Assembly: GCF_006874625.1 (NCBI RefSeq)
Contig: NZ_CP030034.1
Location: 3,658,001-3,722,000 of the forward strand
Direction of reading: 5' to 3'
Length of the DNA stretch: 64,000 nt
Source: Bdellovibrio sp. NC01
Lineage (GTDB): Bacteria; Bdellovibrionota; Bdellovibrionia; Bdellovibrionales; Bdellovibrionaceae
The notes under the pieces were generated by a model. It did no database searches. It saw only the letters and a list, made by a program, of their open reading frames with translations, and was not told the DNA's origin. This document shows, piece after piece, positions 41,041-49,427 of this stretch; the first letter of the stretch is position 1, and each line of letters begins with the position of its first letter. The translations under genes and the position numbers were made by a program.

Positions 41041-42416
41041 TGGAACTGGATTTTGAAACATGGCGAATCGAGGCACGCTCGTTGTTACAAAAGGGCGTTC
41101 CACCTCACTTAACTTCGTGGGAACTGACACAATCTTTTTTCACAATTGCTGATTCAGAATTAAAACCTCTGCCATCACCAAAGGTTCCTAAAGAATTCAT
41201 GGAGCTTGCAGCATTGGTTGCCTGTGCTCGCGATCCGCAGCGCTGGGCTTTGTTATATCGTTTGATTTTCCGTTTGAATCACGAGAATGCAAAATTATTA
41301 AATGTCGTTGTGGACGAAGATGTGCATAAAGCCCAACTGCTTGCCAAGTCCGTCAGCAAAGACATTCATAAGATGCATGCCTTCGTGCGCTTTAAAAAGG
41401 CAGTGATTGATGGCCAAGAAACCTACGTGGCGTGGCATAAGGCCGAACATTATATAGTGAAACTTGCGACGCCTTTTTTCGTACGTCGTTTTGGTGATAA
41501 GCCTTGGTCTATTTTTACTCCGGATGGTTCCGCCCACTGGAATATGGAAACTTTATCTTTTTCAGAAGGCATGAGCCAAAGTGATTTCGAACATGATGAT
41601 CCATTCGATGAAGTTTGGAAAACATATTATCGCTCGATCTATAATCCCGCCCGTCTGAAAATTAAAATGATGAAGCAGGAAATGTCGCCAAAATATTGGT
41701 CCAGTCTTCCTGAAGCGGAAATCATTCACGAACTTATTCGCGAAACGCCCCAACGTTTGCAGAATATGTCGCAGACTGAAAAGTTTTTAGCGCAGGTGCC
41801 TGATACTTTTGATTGGAGTGAAGTCAAAAAATCGGCTCTTTCTTGCAATGCTTGTCCGCTTGCGAGTCAAGCAACACAAACTGTTTTTGGTGAAGGCAAT
41901 TTGCATGCGGAATTAATGATCGTCGGCGAACAACCCGGCGATGAAGAAGATTTGTCTGGTAGCGCCTTCGTGGGGCCTGCGGGTCAAGTTCTGGCGCAAG
42001 CTCTAGAAAAAGCAGGCGTTGCGCGCGAATCTATTTACCTCACTAACGCTGTTAAACATTTTAAGTGGACACCTGCAAATGCCAGTGCTGGTGGTGGCAA
42101 AGCACGTATTCACAAAAAAGCTTCCGGATCAGAGATGCATGCGTGTAAGCCGTGGCTTGAAAAAGAAATTGAATTGGTAAAACCTAAAGTGATCTTGGCT
42201 TTGGGTGCGACTGCAGGCATAGCTTTGTATGGTCGCTTGGTGCAAATTCAAAAAGAACGTGGCAAAGTTCGTACCGATAGTGCTTACGCTAAAACACTTT
42301 TGATTTCATGGCACCCGTCCGCGATTTTACGCGCCACGAACAGTGACGAAGCCTCATTGCGCTTTAATGATCTTGTGAGCGATATTCAAAGCGCGTTGGC
42401 TGCGACGAAAAGCTAA
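41040..42416 (+). CDS. UdgX-like uracil-DNA binding domain fused to DUF4130/TIGR03915
   Basis: 458 residues. The N-terminal 240 residues match TIGR03915 (DUF4130): PQRWALLYRLIFRLNHENAKLL, then HAFVRFKK and AEHYIVKLATPFFVRRFGDKPWSIFTPDGS. The C-terminal 200 residues form a UDG-superfamily domain of the UdgX branch: VGEQPGDEED (starting near residue 296) and FVGPAGQVL, WHPSAILRA, and the UdgX loop KARIH (residues 354-358) with His358. In UdgX this His attacks the uracil site covalently; the usual loop is KRRIH, so one Arg is Ala here. The pair with TIGR03916 is a known genomic association. Confidence 0.88.
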   Translation: MELDFETWRIEARSLLQKGVPPHLTSWELTQSFFTIADSELKPLPSPKVPKEFMELAALVACARDPQRWALLYRLIFRLNHENAKLLNVVVDEDVHKAQLLAKSVSKDIHKMHAFVRFKKAVIDGQETYVAWHKAEHYIVKLATPFFVRRFGDKPWSIFTPDGSAHWNMETLSFSEGMSQSDFEHDDPFDEVWKTYYRSIYNPARLKIKMMKQEMSPKYWSSLPEAEIIHELIRETPQRLQNMSQTEKFLAQVPDTFDWSEVKKSALSCNACPLASQATQTVFGEGNLHAELMIVGEQPGDEEDLSGSAFVGPAGQVLAQALEKAGVARESIYLTNAVKHFKWTPANASAGGGKARIHKKASGSEMHACKPWLEKEIELVKPKVILALGATAGIALYGRLVQIQKERGKVRTDSAYAKTLLISWHPSAILRATNSDEASLRFNDLVSDIQSALAATKS

Positions 42417-42524
42417 GTGTTGATGTAACACATCTGACATTATTCACCATGTTTTACTACAGTACAGACATCTTCTCGACCGTCCTTCTGCGCGCCTATT
42501 TTATTCTATTCTTAGGGGAAGAAT

Positions 42525-43565
42525 ATGCGCACAGAAACCGTTCCTTTAAAAGAACGTAGACCTGCTACTCGCAAAAAAGCGACCAAAAAATCAATCGCGA
42601 GTAAGACCGAACTCATTACTAACGAAAACTTTTTGCCGGCTTTGCTAAAACTTCTATCTAAAGCAAAAAAGACGATCGATATTTTGCAATTTTCATTTGC
42701 GATCGGAAGTGTCAAGGGTGTGCTAGCAACGAAGACTGCGCCTTATAAAATTGCGGAAAAGCTAGCTCAGATTAAAGAAAAACACGGCGATAAAATTAAA
42801 ATTCGTCTGTTCATTGAAGGTCGTCGTGAAACGGCGGATCGCAATCGCGTGACTGCAAACTTCTTAAAAAAGGCCGGCATTGAAGTCCGTTACGGCTCCA
42901 CTCATGCAAAAGGATTTTGTATTGATGGCCGTTACGTGTTGTTTGGCTCTACAAATCTGACGCAACAATCGATCACAAAAAATCACGAGACAAATTTGCT
43001 TTTAGACGATCCGAAGGCTGCTTCTGGTTTCGACGCTTACTTTATGCACTTATGGAAAGGTGGTAAACATGGCGGGATCATTCTTGATCCCCCGATGATT
43101 GCGGATGGTGGTTTCAAAGATGTTTTAGTGAACCTCATCGACACCGCGAAGATGCGTTTAGAATTTTCAATTTACTTCTTTATTCACACAGAAATTGAAG
43201 AGGCTTTGATTCGTGCGCATGAACGTGGCGTGAAAATCACAGGTTTTATTCATCAGCACAATAGCTTTGGGATTTGGTACGTGCGCCGTACTCGTGATAC
43301 CGCAAATCGACTTCTTCAAGCCGGAATCAGCGATTTGCATTTCGGGCCCAGTCACCTTTTCACTCATTCTAAATTTATCGTGAAGGATCGTAAGGAAGTT
43401 ATGCTCGGTACTGGCAACTGGTTGGTAGAAGACGTTAAAACTCATCCGCAAATTTATATTCACTTGCACGATGCGGTTCTGGCCAAAAAGTTAAGTCAAC
43501 ATCTTGCACAGACGTTGAAGGAAGAAAAGAAACGGGGCCTTTCAGCCCCGCATCTAAAACATTAA
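42525..43565 (+). CDS. phospholipase D-superfamily protein
   Basis: 346 residues. Two HKD motifs: HAKGFCIDGRYVLFGSTNLT (about residues 125-144) and HSKFIVKDRKEVMLGTGNW (about 280-298). An N-terminal basic stretch (RRPATRKKATKKS) has no signal peptide, so it is probably cytoplasmic and may bind nucleic acid. Substrate could be phospholipid or DNA; the family includes both. It follows the two DNA-repair genes, which hints at a DNA-related nuclease or tyrosyl-DNA-phosphodiesterase-like role (inference). Ribosome-binding site AGGGGAAGA. Confidence 0.85.
   Translation: MRTETVPLKERRPATRKKATKKSIASKTELITNENFLPALLKLLSKAKKTIDILQFSFAIGSVKGVLATKTAPYKIAEKLAQIKEKHGDKIKIRLFIEGRRETADRNRVTANFLKKAGIEVRYGSTHAKGFCIDGRYVLFGSTNLTQQSITKNHETNLLLDDPKAASGFDAYFMHLWKGGKHGGIILDPPMIADGGFKDVLVNLIDTAKMRLEFSIYFFIHTEIEEALIRAHERGVKITGFIHQHNSFGIWYVRRTRDTANRLLQAGISDLHFGPSHLFTHSKFIVKDRKEVMLGTGNWLVEDVKTHPQIYIHLHDAVLAKKLSQHLAQTLKEEKKRGLSAPHLKH
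43533..43550 (-). terminator. terminator of the SDR gene, inside the PLD gene end
   Basis: CGGGGC (43533-43538) pairs with GCCCCG (43545-43550). Read leftward the stem is followed by TTTCTTTTCTTCC, so it terminates the leftward SDR gene; the hairpin is within the coding end of the PLD gene. Confidence 0.65.
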
Positions 43566-44356
43566 TTTAATTTATAGCGAGCCGCTGGTTGTGAGCGCGA
43601 AAGATTTGGGCCCAAAGCTTGGCGAGCACTGATAAAGTTTTGCCAATCTTTTTCTTCTGGCAAAGACGGAATCGTGATCTGTTCATTTTTATCAAGACCA
43701 ACAAGAGCGGCATCGACCATGTCTTCTGCTGACATCACCATTTCTGAAGGCAAGTGGCTGAGTGGGAAACCGGAACGATCCCAAAGCTCTGTGCTTGTTG
43801 CCCCAGGAAGAACCGCTTGCACTCGCACACCTGAATCTTTCACTTCGGCTTGCAGCGCTTGTGTGAAATTCAAAACGTAGGCTTTGCTACCGCTGTATGC
43901 CGCACCAATCAACTCTGGATTTAGCGCCACAACAGATGCGATGTTGATGATCGTGCCCGCTTTACGGGCTACGAAGCTTGGCACAACTGCAACCGTTAAA
44001 CGTGTTAATGCCGTGATATTCAGATTAATTAAATTTTCTAAAGTATCTGCATTGGCTGCGGCGATGGGACCCGCTGAAGCCATACCTGCATTATTGACCA
44101 GCATCGAAATCGCAGCGTCGGTTTTTAAACGCTCTTCCAATTTCACAACATCCGTGTGTTTTGTTAAATCAGCACGAAGAATTTCAACTTCAATTCCATA
44201 AGAAGCTGTCAATTTGCTTGCGAGTTTTTTCATGCGCTCTTCATCGCGTGCTACTAAAAGCAAATTATAGCCACGTTTCGCCAAACGATCTGCGTAAATG
44301 GCACCGATACCTGAAGAAGCTCCTGTTACAACTGCTGTTCCGTTTTTATTGCTCAT
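43562..44356 (-). CDS. short-chain dehydrogenase/reductase
   Basis: 264 residues. Rossmann motifs TGASSGIG (about 11-18), NNAG (about 90) and the catalytic YSGSK (about 155). Belongs to classical SDRs. Substrate unknown; likely a stress or detoxification oxidoreductase because of the adjacent regulator. Divergent from the TetR gene at 44467 with two shared operators (44394-44444). Start follows AAGGATG. Confidence 0.9.
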   Translation of the reverse strand: MSNKNGTAVVTGASSGIGAIYADRLAKRGYNLLLVARDEERMKKLASKLTASYGIEVEILRADLTKHTDVVKLEERLKTDAAISMLVNNAGMASAGPIAAANADTLENLINLNITALTRLTVAVVPSFVARKAGTIINIASVVALNPELIGAAYSGSKAYVLNFTQALQAEVKDSGVRVQAVLPGATSTELWDRSGFPLSHLPSEMVMSAEDMVDAALVGLDKNEQITIPSLPEEKDWQNFISARQALGPNLSRSQPAARYKLN

Positions 44357-44393
44357 AAAATCATCCTTATATTGGTTTTAAATACTCTTTTAT

Positions 44394-44411
44394 GTAAACC
44401 GATCTGTTTAC
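44394..44411. promoter_or_regulatory. TetR operator 1 (SDR/TetR intergenic)
   Basis: GTAAAC-CGATCT-GTTTAC, perfect six-base arms around a six-base centre, 38 bases before the SDR start. Confidence 0.8.
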
Positions 44412-44426
44412 ATCACAAGATCGAAG

Positions 44427-44444
44427 GTAAACTAAACAGTTTAC
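44427..44444. promoter_or_regulatory. TetR operator 2 (SDR/TetR intergenic)
   Basis: GTAAAC-TAAACA-GTTTAC, perfect six-base arms around a six-base centre, 23 bases before the TetR start. Centres of the two sites are 33 bases apart, about three turns of the helix. Confidence 0.8.
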
Positions 44445-44466
44445 TTCGTCAAGGACTTGGGTTAAA

Positions 44467-45060
44467 ATGTTTCATATGGATACAAATACTAATAATTCCG
44501 ATAACTTAGATAAACGCCAGGCCATCATACAAAAGGCCTATGAGGTTTTTTACAAAGAAGGATTTCATGCTGCTGGCGTGGACTCGCTCTTAGACGGGAC
44601 CGGGATCTCGAAGCGTACTTTGTATAAGTATTTCGCTTCTAAAGAGGAATTAATCCAAGCCGTTATCGAGCATTATAGCAATTTGCAGTTCAAGGCTTTA
44701 GAGACTTACCTTGCAGACCATTCTTCTCCTGCAAAAAAAATCTTGGCGCTCTTTGATTGGCTCAGTGAAATGGTTGCGACTAGAAATCCTAATGGCTGCT
44801 TGGCTATCAATGCGAAGATGGAATATGCACATAAGCATGACGCGATTGAGGGACAAAGCTCTCTGCATTTTTCTGCATTTTATGAATTAATTTATGACCT
44901 TTGCAAAGCGGCTCACTGCCATGATGCCAAAAAAGTTGCAAAGCAGATTCACATCTTATTCCAAGGAGCTGTCGTCGGAGGCCAAACAGAAGGCAACCCC
45001 GAAATCGCGCAACTCGCAAAAGGTGTCGCGAAGTCTTTATTGGAACAAGCGCTTCACTAG
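44467..45060 (+). CDS. TetR-family regulator of the SDR
   Basis: 197 residues. N-terminal helix-turn-helix, IIQKAYEVFYKEGFHAAGVDSLLDGTGISKRTLYKYFASKEELIQAVI (residues about 18-65). The ligand-binding part is FDWLSEMVATRNPNGCLAINAKMEYA. Pair of operators upstream. ATG 44467 follows AAGGACTTGGG; a second ATG at 44476 is possible. It ends at 45060, four bases over the end of the next TetR gene, which is on the other strand. Confidence 0.9.
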   Translation: MFHMDTNTNNSDNLDKRQAIIQKAYEVFYKEGFHAAGVDSLLDGTGISKRTLYKYFASKEELIQAVIEHYSNLQFKALETYLADHSSPAKKILALFDWLSEMVATRNPNGCLAINAKMEYAHKHDAIEGQSSLHFSAFYELIYDLCKAAHCHDAKKVAKQIHILFQGAVVGGQTEGNPEIAQLAKGVAKSLLEQALH

Positions 45061-45677
45061 ATGCGGTAAGGCTCGAGATGCTCTTTCAAAGCGGCATGCA
45101 GAGATTGCAGGACTTTTCTATCTCTTAAAGTCTTGCCCATACCGTAGGCTCCCTCTTGTGCTGTAACGATATACTGGGCCATCTGAGAGGCATTAAGATT
45201 CTTGTGAAGATGGCCTTCTTGTTTGCCGCGCTCAAGATGTTCGCGCGTCCCATCGATCCACATATTCATAACCGAACTTAAGATCTCGCGAAACTTTGGA
45301 TCGACTGTCGACATTTCCTGGCAAAGATTATTTAGCGGACAACCGCAACCCAAAAACTCTTCGGGGATTTCAACGATATTCTTTTTAAAGCAGTGAAGAA
45401 TTCCCTGCACCGGATCTTTATATGCACGCAAAGGTTTAATCCAACGGTCCATCATCATCTCGCGCAGTAATTCATCTGCATAAGCGTAACCAAGAGCATT
45501 CTTCGTAGGAAAGTGATGAAAGAACGCACCTTTCGTCATCTTCGTCTTTTTTACGATCTGATCAACGCTAACACCTTGAAAGCTGTTCTGATAAATCTCA
45601 AGAAAAGACACCTCAAGAATATGCTTCCTTGTTTTCTCGGCATCTCTTTTTTGCAGTCTTTCCATTGTCTTACCCAT
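45057..45677 (-). CDS. TetR/AcrR-family regulator of the SRPBCC operon
   Basis: About 206 residues. Helix-turn-helix at ILEVSFLEIYQNSFQGVSVDQIVKKTKMTKGAFFHHFPTKNAL (about residues 20-62). The ligand domain has GILHCFKKNIVEIPEEFLGCGCPLNNLCQEMS (with CGC and C pairs). Divergent from the SRPBCC genes at 45826 with a pair of similar palindromes between (45701-45719 and 45775-45796). The ATG at 45677 is chosen because the ORF further upstream would run into operator 1; a second ATG at 45665 has a GGGATGGG site. Confidence 0.88.
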   Translation of the reverse strand: MGKTMERLQKRDAEKTRKHILEVSFLEIYQNSFQGVSVDQIVKKTKMTKGAFFHHFPTKNALGYAYADELLREMMMDRWIKPLRAYKDPVQGILHCFKKNIVEIPEEFLGCGCPLNNLCQEMSTVDPKFREILSSVMNMWIDGTREHLERGKQEGHLHKNLNASQMAQYIVTAQEGAYGMGKTLRDRKVLQSLHAALKEHLEPYRI

Positions 45678-45700
45678 CCCATGTCTTAATTTGCGGCAAC

Positions 45701-45719
45701 ACATACCGTGCGGTATCTT
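45701..45719. promoter_or_regulatory. TetR operator, regulator side
   Basis: ACATACCG-TG-CGGTATCTT; the core ATACCG/CGGTAT is perfect. It lies 24 bases before the TetR start. Confidence 0.75.
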
Positions 45720-45774
45720 ATAATTACTACATTAATATCATAAAATCCTTCATTTTTCTATTGAGTTTCAAATT

Positions 45775-45796
45775 TAACATACCGTATAGTATGTTA
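45775..45796. promoter_or_regulatory. TetR operator, SRPBCC-operon side
   Basis: Eight-base perfect arms TAACATAC/GTATGTTA around a six-base centre CGTATA. It shares ACATACCGT with the first operator. It is 30 bases before the SRPBCC start. Confidence 0.8.
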
Positions 45797-45825
45797 AGAA
45801 CACCTTATTAAACTTAGGAGTAACC

Positions 45826-46308
45826 ATGCTTAAACCTCAAGATGCACCTATCAATCCCGAATTAGATCTAGTGCTTGAAAAGATTCTTCCCCTTCCAAAG
45901 GAAAAGGTTTGGAAAGCGTGGACGACTCCAGAAATTTTAGTGCAATGGTTTTGTCCTAAGCCATGGAAAACAACAGAAGCAAAAATCAATCTTTATCCTG
46001 GCGGTCATTTCTTCACGAACATGCAATCACCTGAAGGAGAAAATTATCCAAATGTCGGTTGCTTCCTTGAAGTTGTCGAAAATCATCGTCTTGTGTGGAC
46101 AGACGCCTTATTGGAAGGCTACCGCCCTTCTGAAAACAGCTTCATGACGGCTGTTTTGATTCTTGAAGATCATCCACAAGGAACTAAATATAAAGCTATC
46201 GCTCGCCATAGAAATGCTGAAGACAGAAAAAAGCATGAGGACATGGGATTCCTACAAGGCTGGTCGACGTGCGCCGAGCAACTTGTTGAAGTTATGAAAA
46301 GCAAGTAG
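45826..46308 (+). CDS. SRPBCC (AHSA1-type) protein 1
   Basis: 160 residues. AHSA1 family: LEKILPLPKEKVWKAWTTPEILVQWFCPKPW and the GGHFFTNMQSPEGENYPNVG segment, ending with WSTCAEQLVEVM. Binds hydrophobic ligands in other members; no catalytic function evident. Start follows AGGAG. First of three consecutive SRPBCC genes with gaps of 6 and 10 bases. Confidence 0.88.
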   Translation: MLKPQDAPINPELDLVLEKILPLPKEKVWKAWTTPEILVQWFCPKPWKTTEAKINLYPGGHFFTNMQSPEGENYPNVGCFLEVVENHRLVWTDALLEGYRPSENSFMTAVLILEDHPQGTKYKAIARHRNAEDRKKHEDMGFLQGWSTCAEQLVEVMKSK

Positions 46309-46314
46309 GCCAAG

Positions 46315-46851
46315 ATGAAGACCGCATTCATTACTATCATCAGTATCTCTGTCGTGATTTTTCTGGTCATTGCTATCACAGGACGCATGACTAAAACAGT
46401 TGTCGTCAGTCGCACTTTTAATGCACCACTTGAAACGGTGTGGACGCGTTGGAATGACACGGAATCGATTAAACAGTACTGGGGACCAAAAAATTACACT
46501 GCTCCCAAAATTGAAAATGACTTCCGTGAGGGCGGATCATTTTTATTCGCAATGCGCTCACCAAGCGGTGAGACTTTTTATAATGCGGGTAAGTACACGC
46601 AAATTATTCCAAAAGAAAAAATCGCGGCCACTCTTTCATTCGCAGATGAAAACGGAAACCTCATTCCCGGTTCTGAAGTGAAAGCGCCAGGTCACTGGCC
46701 CGATGCGGTTAATGTCACAGTGACTTTCAAAGATGTTGGTGGCAAAACTGAAGTGACTGTTCAAGAAGATGGTATTCCAGCTCTTATGTACATTTTGGCA
46801 AAGATGGGCTGGCAGCAGCAGATGGATAAATTCGAACTCCTTGTGAAGTAG
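46315..46851 (+). CDS. membrane-anchored SRPBCC (AHSA1-type) protein 2
   Basis: 178 residues. N-terminal membrane helix (residues 3-23), then AHSA1 domain with VVVSRTFNAPLETVWTRWNDTESIKQYWGPKNYTAP, MRSPSGETFYNAGKYTQI and ending with WQQQMDKFELLV. The domain would lie outside or inside the membrane depending on orientation; the helix resembles a signal anchor. Second of three. Confidence 0.85.
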   Translation: MKTAFITIISISVVIFLVIAITGRMTKTVVVSRTFNAPLETVWTRWNDTESIKQYWGPKNYTAPKIENDFREGGSFLFAMRSPSGETFYNAGKYTQIIPKEKIAATLSFADENGNLIPGSEVKAPGHWPDAVNVTVTFKDVGGKTEVTVQEDGIPALMYILAKMGWQQQMDKFELLVK

Positions 46852-46861
46852 AGGTAAAGAC

Positions 46862-47389
46862 ATGATTAAAATAGTTGGACTGGTTGTTGTCGCATTGCTT
46901 GTGATTTTTATTGTGTTCATCGCAACTCGTGCTCCGCACTTTCATTATGAACGCAGCGGTGTGATCAATGCTCCCGCGGAGAAAATCTTTCCGTACTTAA
47001 GCACTTTCCAAGGCGGTCATGCGTGGTCACCTTTCGAACGTATCGATCCCAACATGAAAATGAAAGTGATCGGCGACGACGGTAAAGTGGGAACAGTGAT
47101 GGAGTTCGATGGCAATAAAGACGCTGGCTCTGGCAAATTGGAGATTTTGAAAATTACTCCAAGCACAGAAGTGGACATGCGACTTATTATGGTAAAGCCA
47201 TTCCCGGCAGATAATTTGATCGAATACCGTCTGACTCCAGAAGGCACAGGCACAAAACTTACATGGTCAATGTCCGGCGAAAACGGTTTCTTTGGCAAAA
47301 TGATCACCGTCTTTATCGATTGCGATAAAATGATCGGTGATCAAATGAATCAAGGAATCAAAAACCTAAAAGAAGTTGTCGAACGCTAA
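46862..47389 (+). CDS. membrane-anchored SRPBCC protein 3 (polyketide-cyclase type)
   Basis: 175 residues. N-terminal helix (2-22) then polyketide_cyc2-type SRPBCC: HYERSGVINAPAEKIFPYLSTFQGGHAWSPFERIDPNMKM. The motif W-S-P-F is shared with the 24939 product. Third gene of the TetR-controlled operon. Followed by a hairpin terminator at 47402-47428. Confidence 0.85.
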   Translation: MIKIVGLVVVALLVIFIVFIATRAPHFHYERSGVINAPAEKIFPYLSTFQGGHAWSPFERIDPNMKMKVIGDDGKVGTVMEFDGNKDAGSGKLEILKITPSTEVDMRLIMVKPFPADNLIEYRLTPEGTGTKLTWSMSGENGFFGKMITVFIDCDKMIGDQMNQGIKNLKEVVER

Positions 47390-47401
47390 CGCGCTGTAGA
47401 C

Positions 47402-47428
47402 CCGAAAAAGTGCCAGACACTTTTTCGG
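47402..47428. terminator. perfect 11-base-pair hairpin between convergent genes
   Basis: CCGAAAAAGTG at 47402-47412 and CACTTTTTCGG at 47418-47428, loop CCAGA. It serves as terminator in both directions. The centre AAAGTGCCAGACACTTT is a recurring motif in many bacterial genomes. Confidence 0.8.
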
Positions 47429-47434
47429 CGCCTT

Positions 47435-48175
47435 TTAAAGGTTGCGTTTAAAAAGAGCTAGCAGGTCGGTGAAGTGTTTTTTCTCGCCGGCCGCGTTGTA
47501 GGCTGGCAGATCTTTCATTGTCCAGCCGTGATGACAGTCTTTGTATAAGATCGAGTGATTTTTAAAGTTCACATGCTTCAGAACTTCTTCAAGTGCTGTG
47601 ATTTGTTCTGCTGGCATTGATTTATCATGGTCGGCGTGACCGATGTATACTTCCGCTTTCATTTTTGGGAAATAACGGTGCGGGCTCGTTTCTTGATCTG
47701 TGCATAAGCCCCCCGCATGGAAACTTGCTACCGCTTTGAATTCTTCTGGATAATTTCCTGCCGCACGAATTGCAAGTCCTCCGCCCATGCAGTAACCAAC
47801 CGCTCCGATTTTGCTCGAATCCACGTTCGGTTGTGCTTTCGCGAAATCTAAATAGTATTGAACATCCCTTTTACCCATATCAACGTGATGCTGATGAGCG
47901 ATGGCAATAACCTCTTTGATTACTTCCGGGAAGCCCGCTGGTAAAATAGAGTAATCTGCGATCGGTACGCGCTTTGTACGATAAAAAATATTCGGCGCCA
48001 TCACGAAGTAACCCGCTTCCGCGATATGATCAGCCATGTCGTAAATGCGTTGGCGCAAACCCACCGCATCCATATACAACAACACGATGGGAAGATTCTT
48101 TTTCCCCTCTGGAAAAGAAATGTAAGTATCGCAAATGCCTTCTGGTGTTTTCAGTTCAATAAGTTTTTTATTCAT
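47435..48175 (-). CDS. dienelactone hydrolase family protein
   Basis: 246-residue alpha/beta hydrolase. The Cys nucleophile is in GAVGYCMGGGLA (about residues 124-135), with IGHADHDK (Asp) and CHHGWTM (His) completing the triad. Such enzymes hydrolyse lactones in aromatic degradation. Convergent with the SRPBCC operon. No other pathway genes are nearby. Confidence 0.88.
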   Translation of the reverse strand: MNKKLIELKTPEGICDTYISFPEGKKNLPIVLLYMDAVGLRQRIYDMADHIAEAGYFVMAPNIFYRTKRVPIADYSILPAGFPEVIKEVIAIAHQHHVDMGKRDVQYYLDFAKAQPNVDSSKIGAVGYCMGGGLAIRAAGNYPEEFKAVASFHAGGLCTDQETSPHRYFPKMKAEVYIGHADHDKSMPAEQITALEEVLKHVNFKNHSILYKDCHHGWTMKDLPAYNAAGEKKHFTDLLALFKRNL

Positions 48176-48247
48176 GAGCTCATGTTACTCCTCACAAAAG
48201 AGAACTGCACGGTGCACTGAGATGTGCTTAGTCAGGCTTGCTAATTA

Positions 48248-49270
48248 TTAACGAGTGCCCGCTTTTCTTCGGTCAATCAAGTCCTTTAAAACCGAACGAA
48301 ACGCACCATCGTATTTAACCTTACGCATCCACTCTTCCAGAGAGCGCACACGATCTGGCAAAATTTTATCCAGCATTTCGTAATCACGAGTCACAATGTC
48401 ATCATGCCATGCGGACCACCAGCCTGAAAAATTCTCCCAATAAGTTTGTCCCGTCGTCACTTTAGCGTCGGATGTTTGTGCCCAGGCCGCCGGTGCATTT
48501 TCTGGCATTGGAGATTTCGCAAAAAACTCCTGCAAACTTAAGTCAATAAACACAGCCTTTTTCCCTGTGACTCGTTGAACACAATCGACGAGATTTTTCC
48601 AATCGACATGTTCTGTCGCGACCTCTAAATCAAGACCGTCTGATTTTTGCGGGTGATCGAAGATCCAGCGCGCATATTTACCGATATCTTCCAAATGCAC
48701 CATCGGCACGTGTCCCTTGCCAATCGGATGCGCGTAAACAAGAGTGCCATCTTCTTGCACCTTCGGCACAAATACACCGTCAAATAACATTTCCATATAC
48801 GGGCCCGATGTCAGAACAGAAACTTTCATCGCCTTTGTTTTATTCTGCAAAATAAAATCAGCAACGCGCCCCTTTGCATCATAGTGCCCGCAGCGATATT
48901 TTGAATTGTAACCGCCCTTTTTAACTAAATAATCAAGACTGCCCCACACATAATGTTTGATGCCAGTTTCGATGGCGATTTCAAAAGTCCTGATGCCCCA
49001 ATAAGTTTCATTGATTTCACCAATCGCAAAGCCATCAAGATTGCAATAGACACCATCGACCTGTCTGAAGGCCGCATAAATATCTTTTTCGTTCAGCGTG
49101 TTCCCTTGAAATGCAGAGACACCTGGAAGGCTTAATAGTTCCTGCGCATGTTCTGAAGACGGATTGCGCGTAAAGATGACCACTTCATATTTTTTATCGT
49201 GTGCTAAGGCCCTAACAACTGCCGAACCTTGCGCTCCTGTAGCCCCGATGACCAGGATCTTCTTAACCAT
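48248..49270 (-). CDS. NmrA-family NAD(P)-binding protein
   Basis: 340 residues. Rossmann motif ILVIGATGAQGSAVVRALAHD (about 5-25), the NmrA-type GxxGxxG, with VDGVYCNLDGF and VSVLTSGPYMEML later, and VPMVHLEDIGKYARWIFD. NmrA proteins sense NADP or act as quinone reductases. Paired with MarR at 49428; two palindromes lie between. Start follows GGAG. Confidence 0.85.
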   Translation of the reverse strand: MVKKILVIGATGAQGSAVVRALAHDKKYEVVIFTRNPSSEHAQELLSLPGVSAFQGNTLNEKDIYAAFRQVDGVYCNLDGFAIGEINETYWGIRTFEIAIETGIKHYVWGSLDYLVKKGGYNSKYRCGHYDAKGRVADFILQNKTKAMKVSVLTSGPYMEMLFDGVFVPKVQEDGTLVYAHPIGKGHVPMVHLEDIGKYARWIFDHPQKSDGLDLEVATEHVDWKNLVDCVQRVTGKKAVFIDLSLQEFFAKSPMPENAPAAWAQTSDAKVTTGQTYWENFSGWWSAWHDDIVTRDYEMLDKILPDRVRSLEEWMRKVKYDGAFRSVLKDLIDRRKAGTR

Positions 49271-49314
49271 AAATTGAACTCCTTATTGAAATAAGACGTC
49301 TTTGCGTCACATCC

Positions 49315-49336
49315 TTATGTTGTATATACAACATAA
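49315..49336. promoter_or_regulatory. MarR operator 1
   Basis: 22-base perfect palindrome (TTATGTTGTAT and its complement). Lies 45 bases before the NmrA start. Confidence 0.8.
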
Positions 49337-49395
49337 AAGCCCTATTTGTATAGGTCACTGGACGTTTTATCGCTCTAGAACGTTTACAGGCCTTG

Positions 49396-49411
49396 TGTTG
49401 CATATACAACA
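49396..49411. promoter_or_regulatory. MarR operator 2
   Basis: TGTTGCAT/ATACAACA, 16 bases with one mismatch, matching the core of operator 1. Seventeen bases before the MarR start. Centres are 78 bases apart. Confidence 0.75.
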
Positions 49412-49427
49412 GTGATAAGGTTTTATT

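Noticed and set aside
47402-47428. hairpin as a specific mobile repeat
   Set aside because: The GTGCCAGACAC core is a recurring motif in many genomes, and its position between convergent stops fits a terminator well enough.
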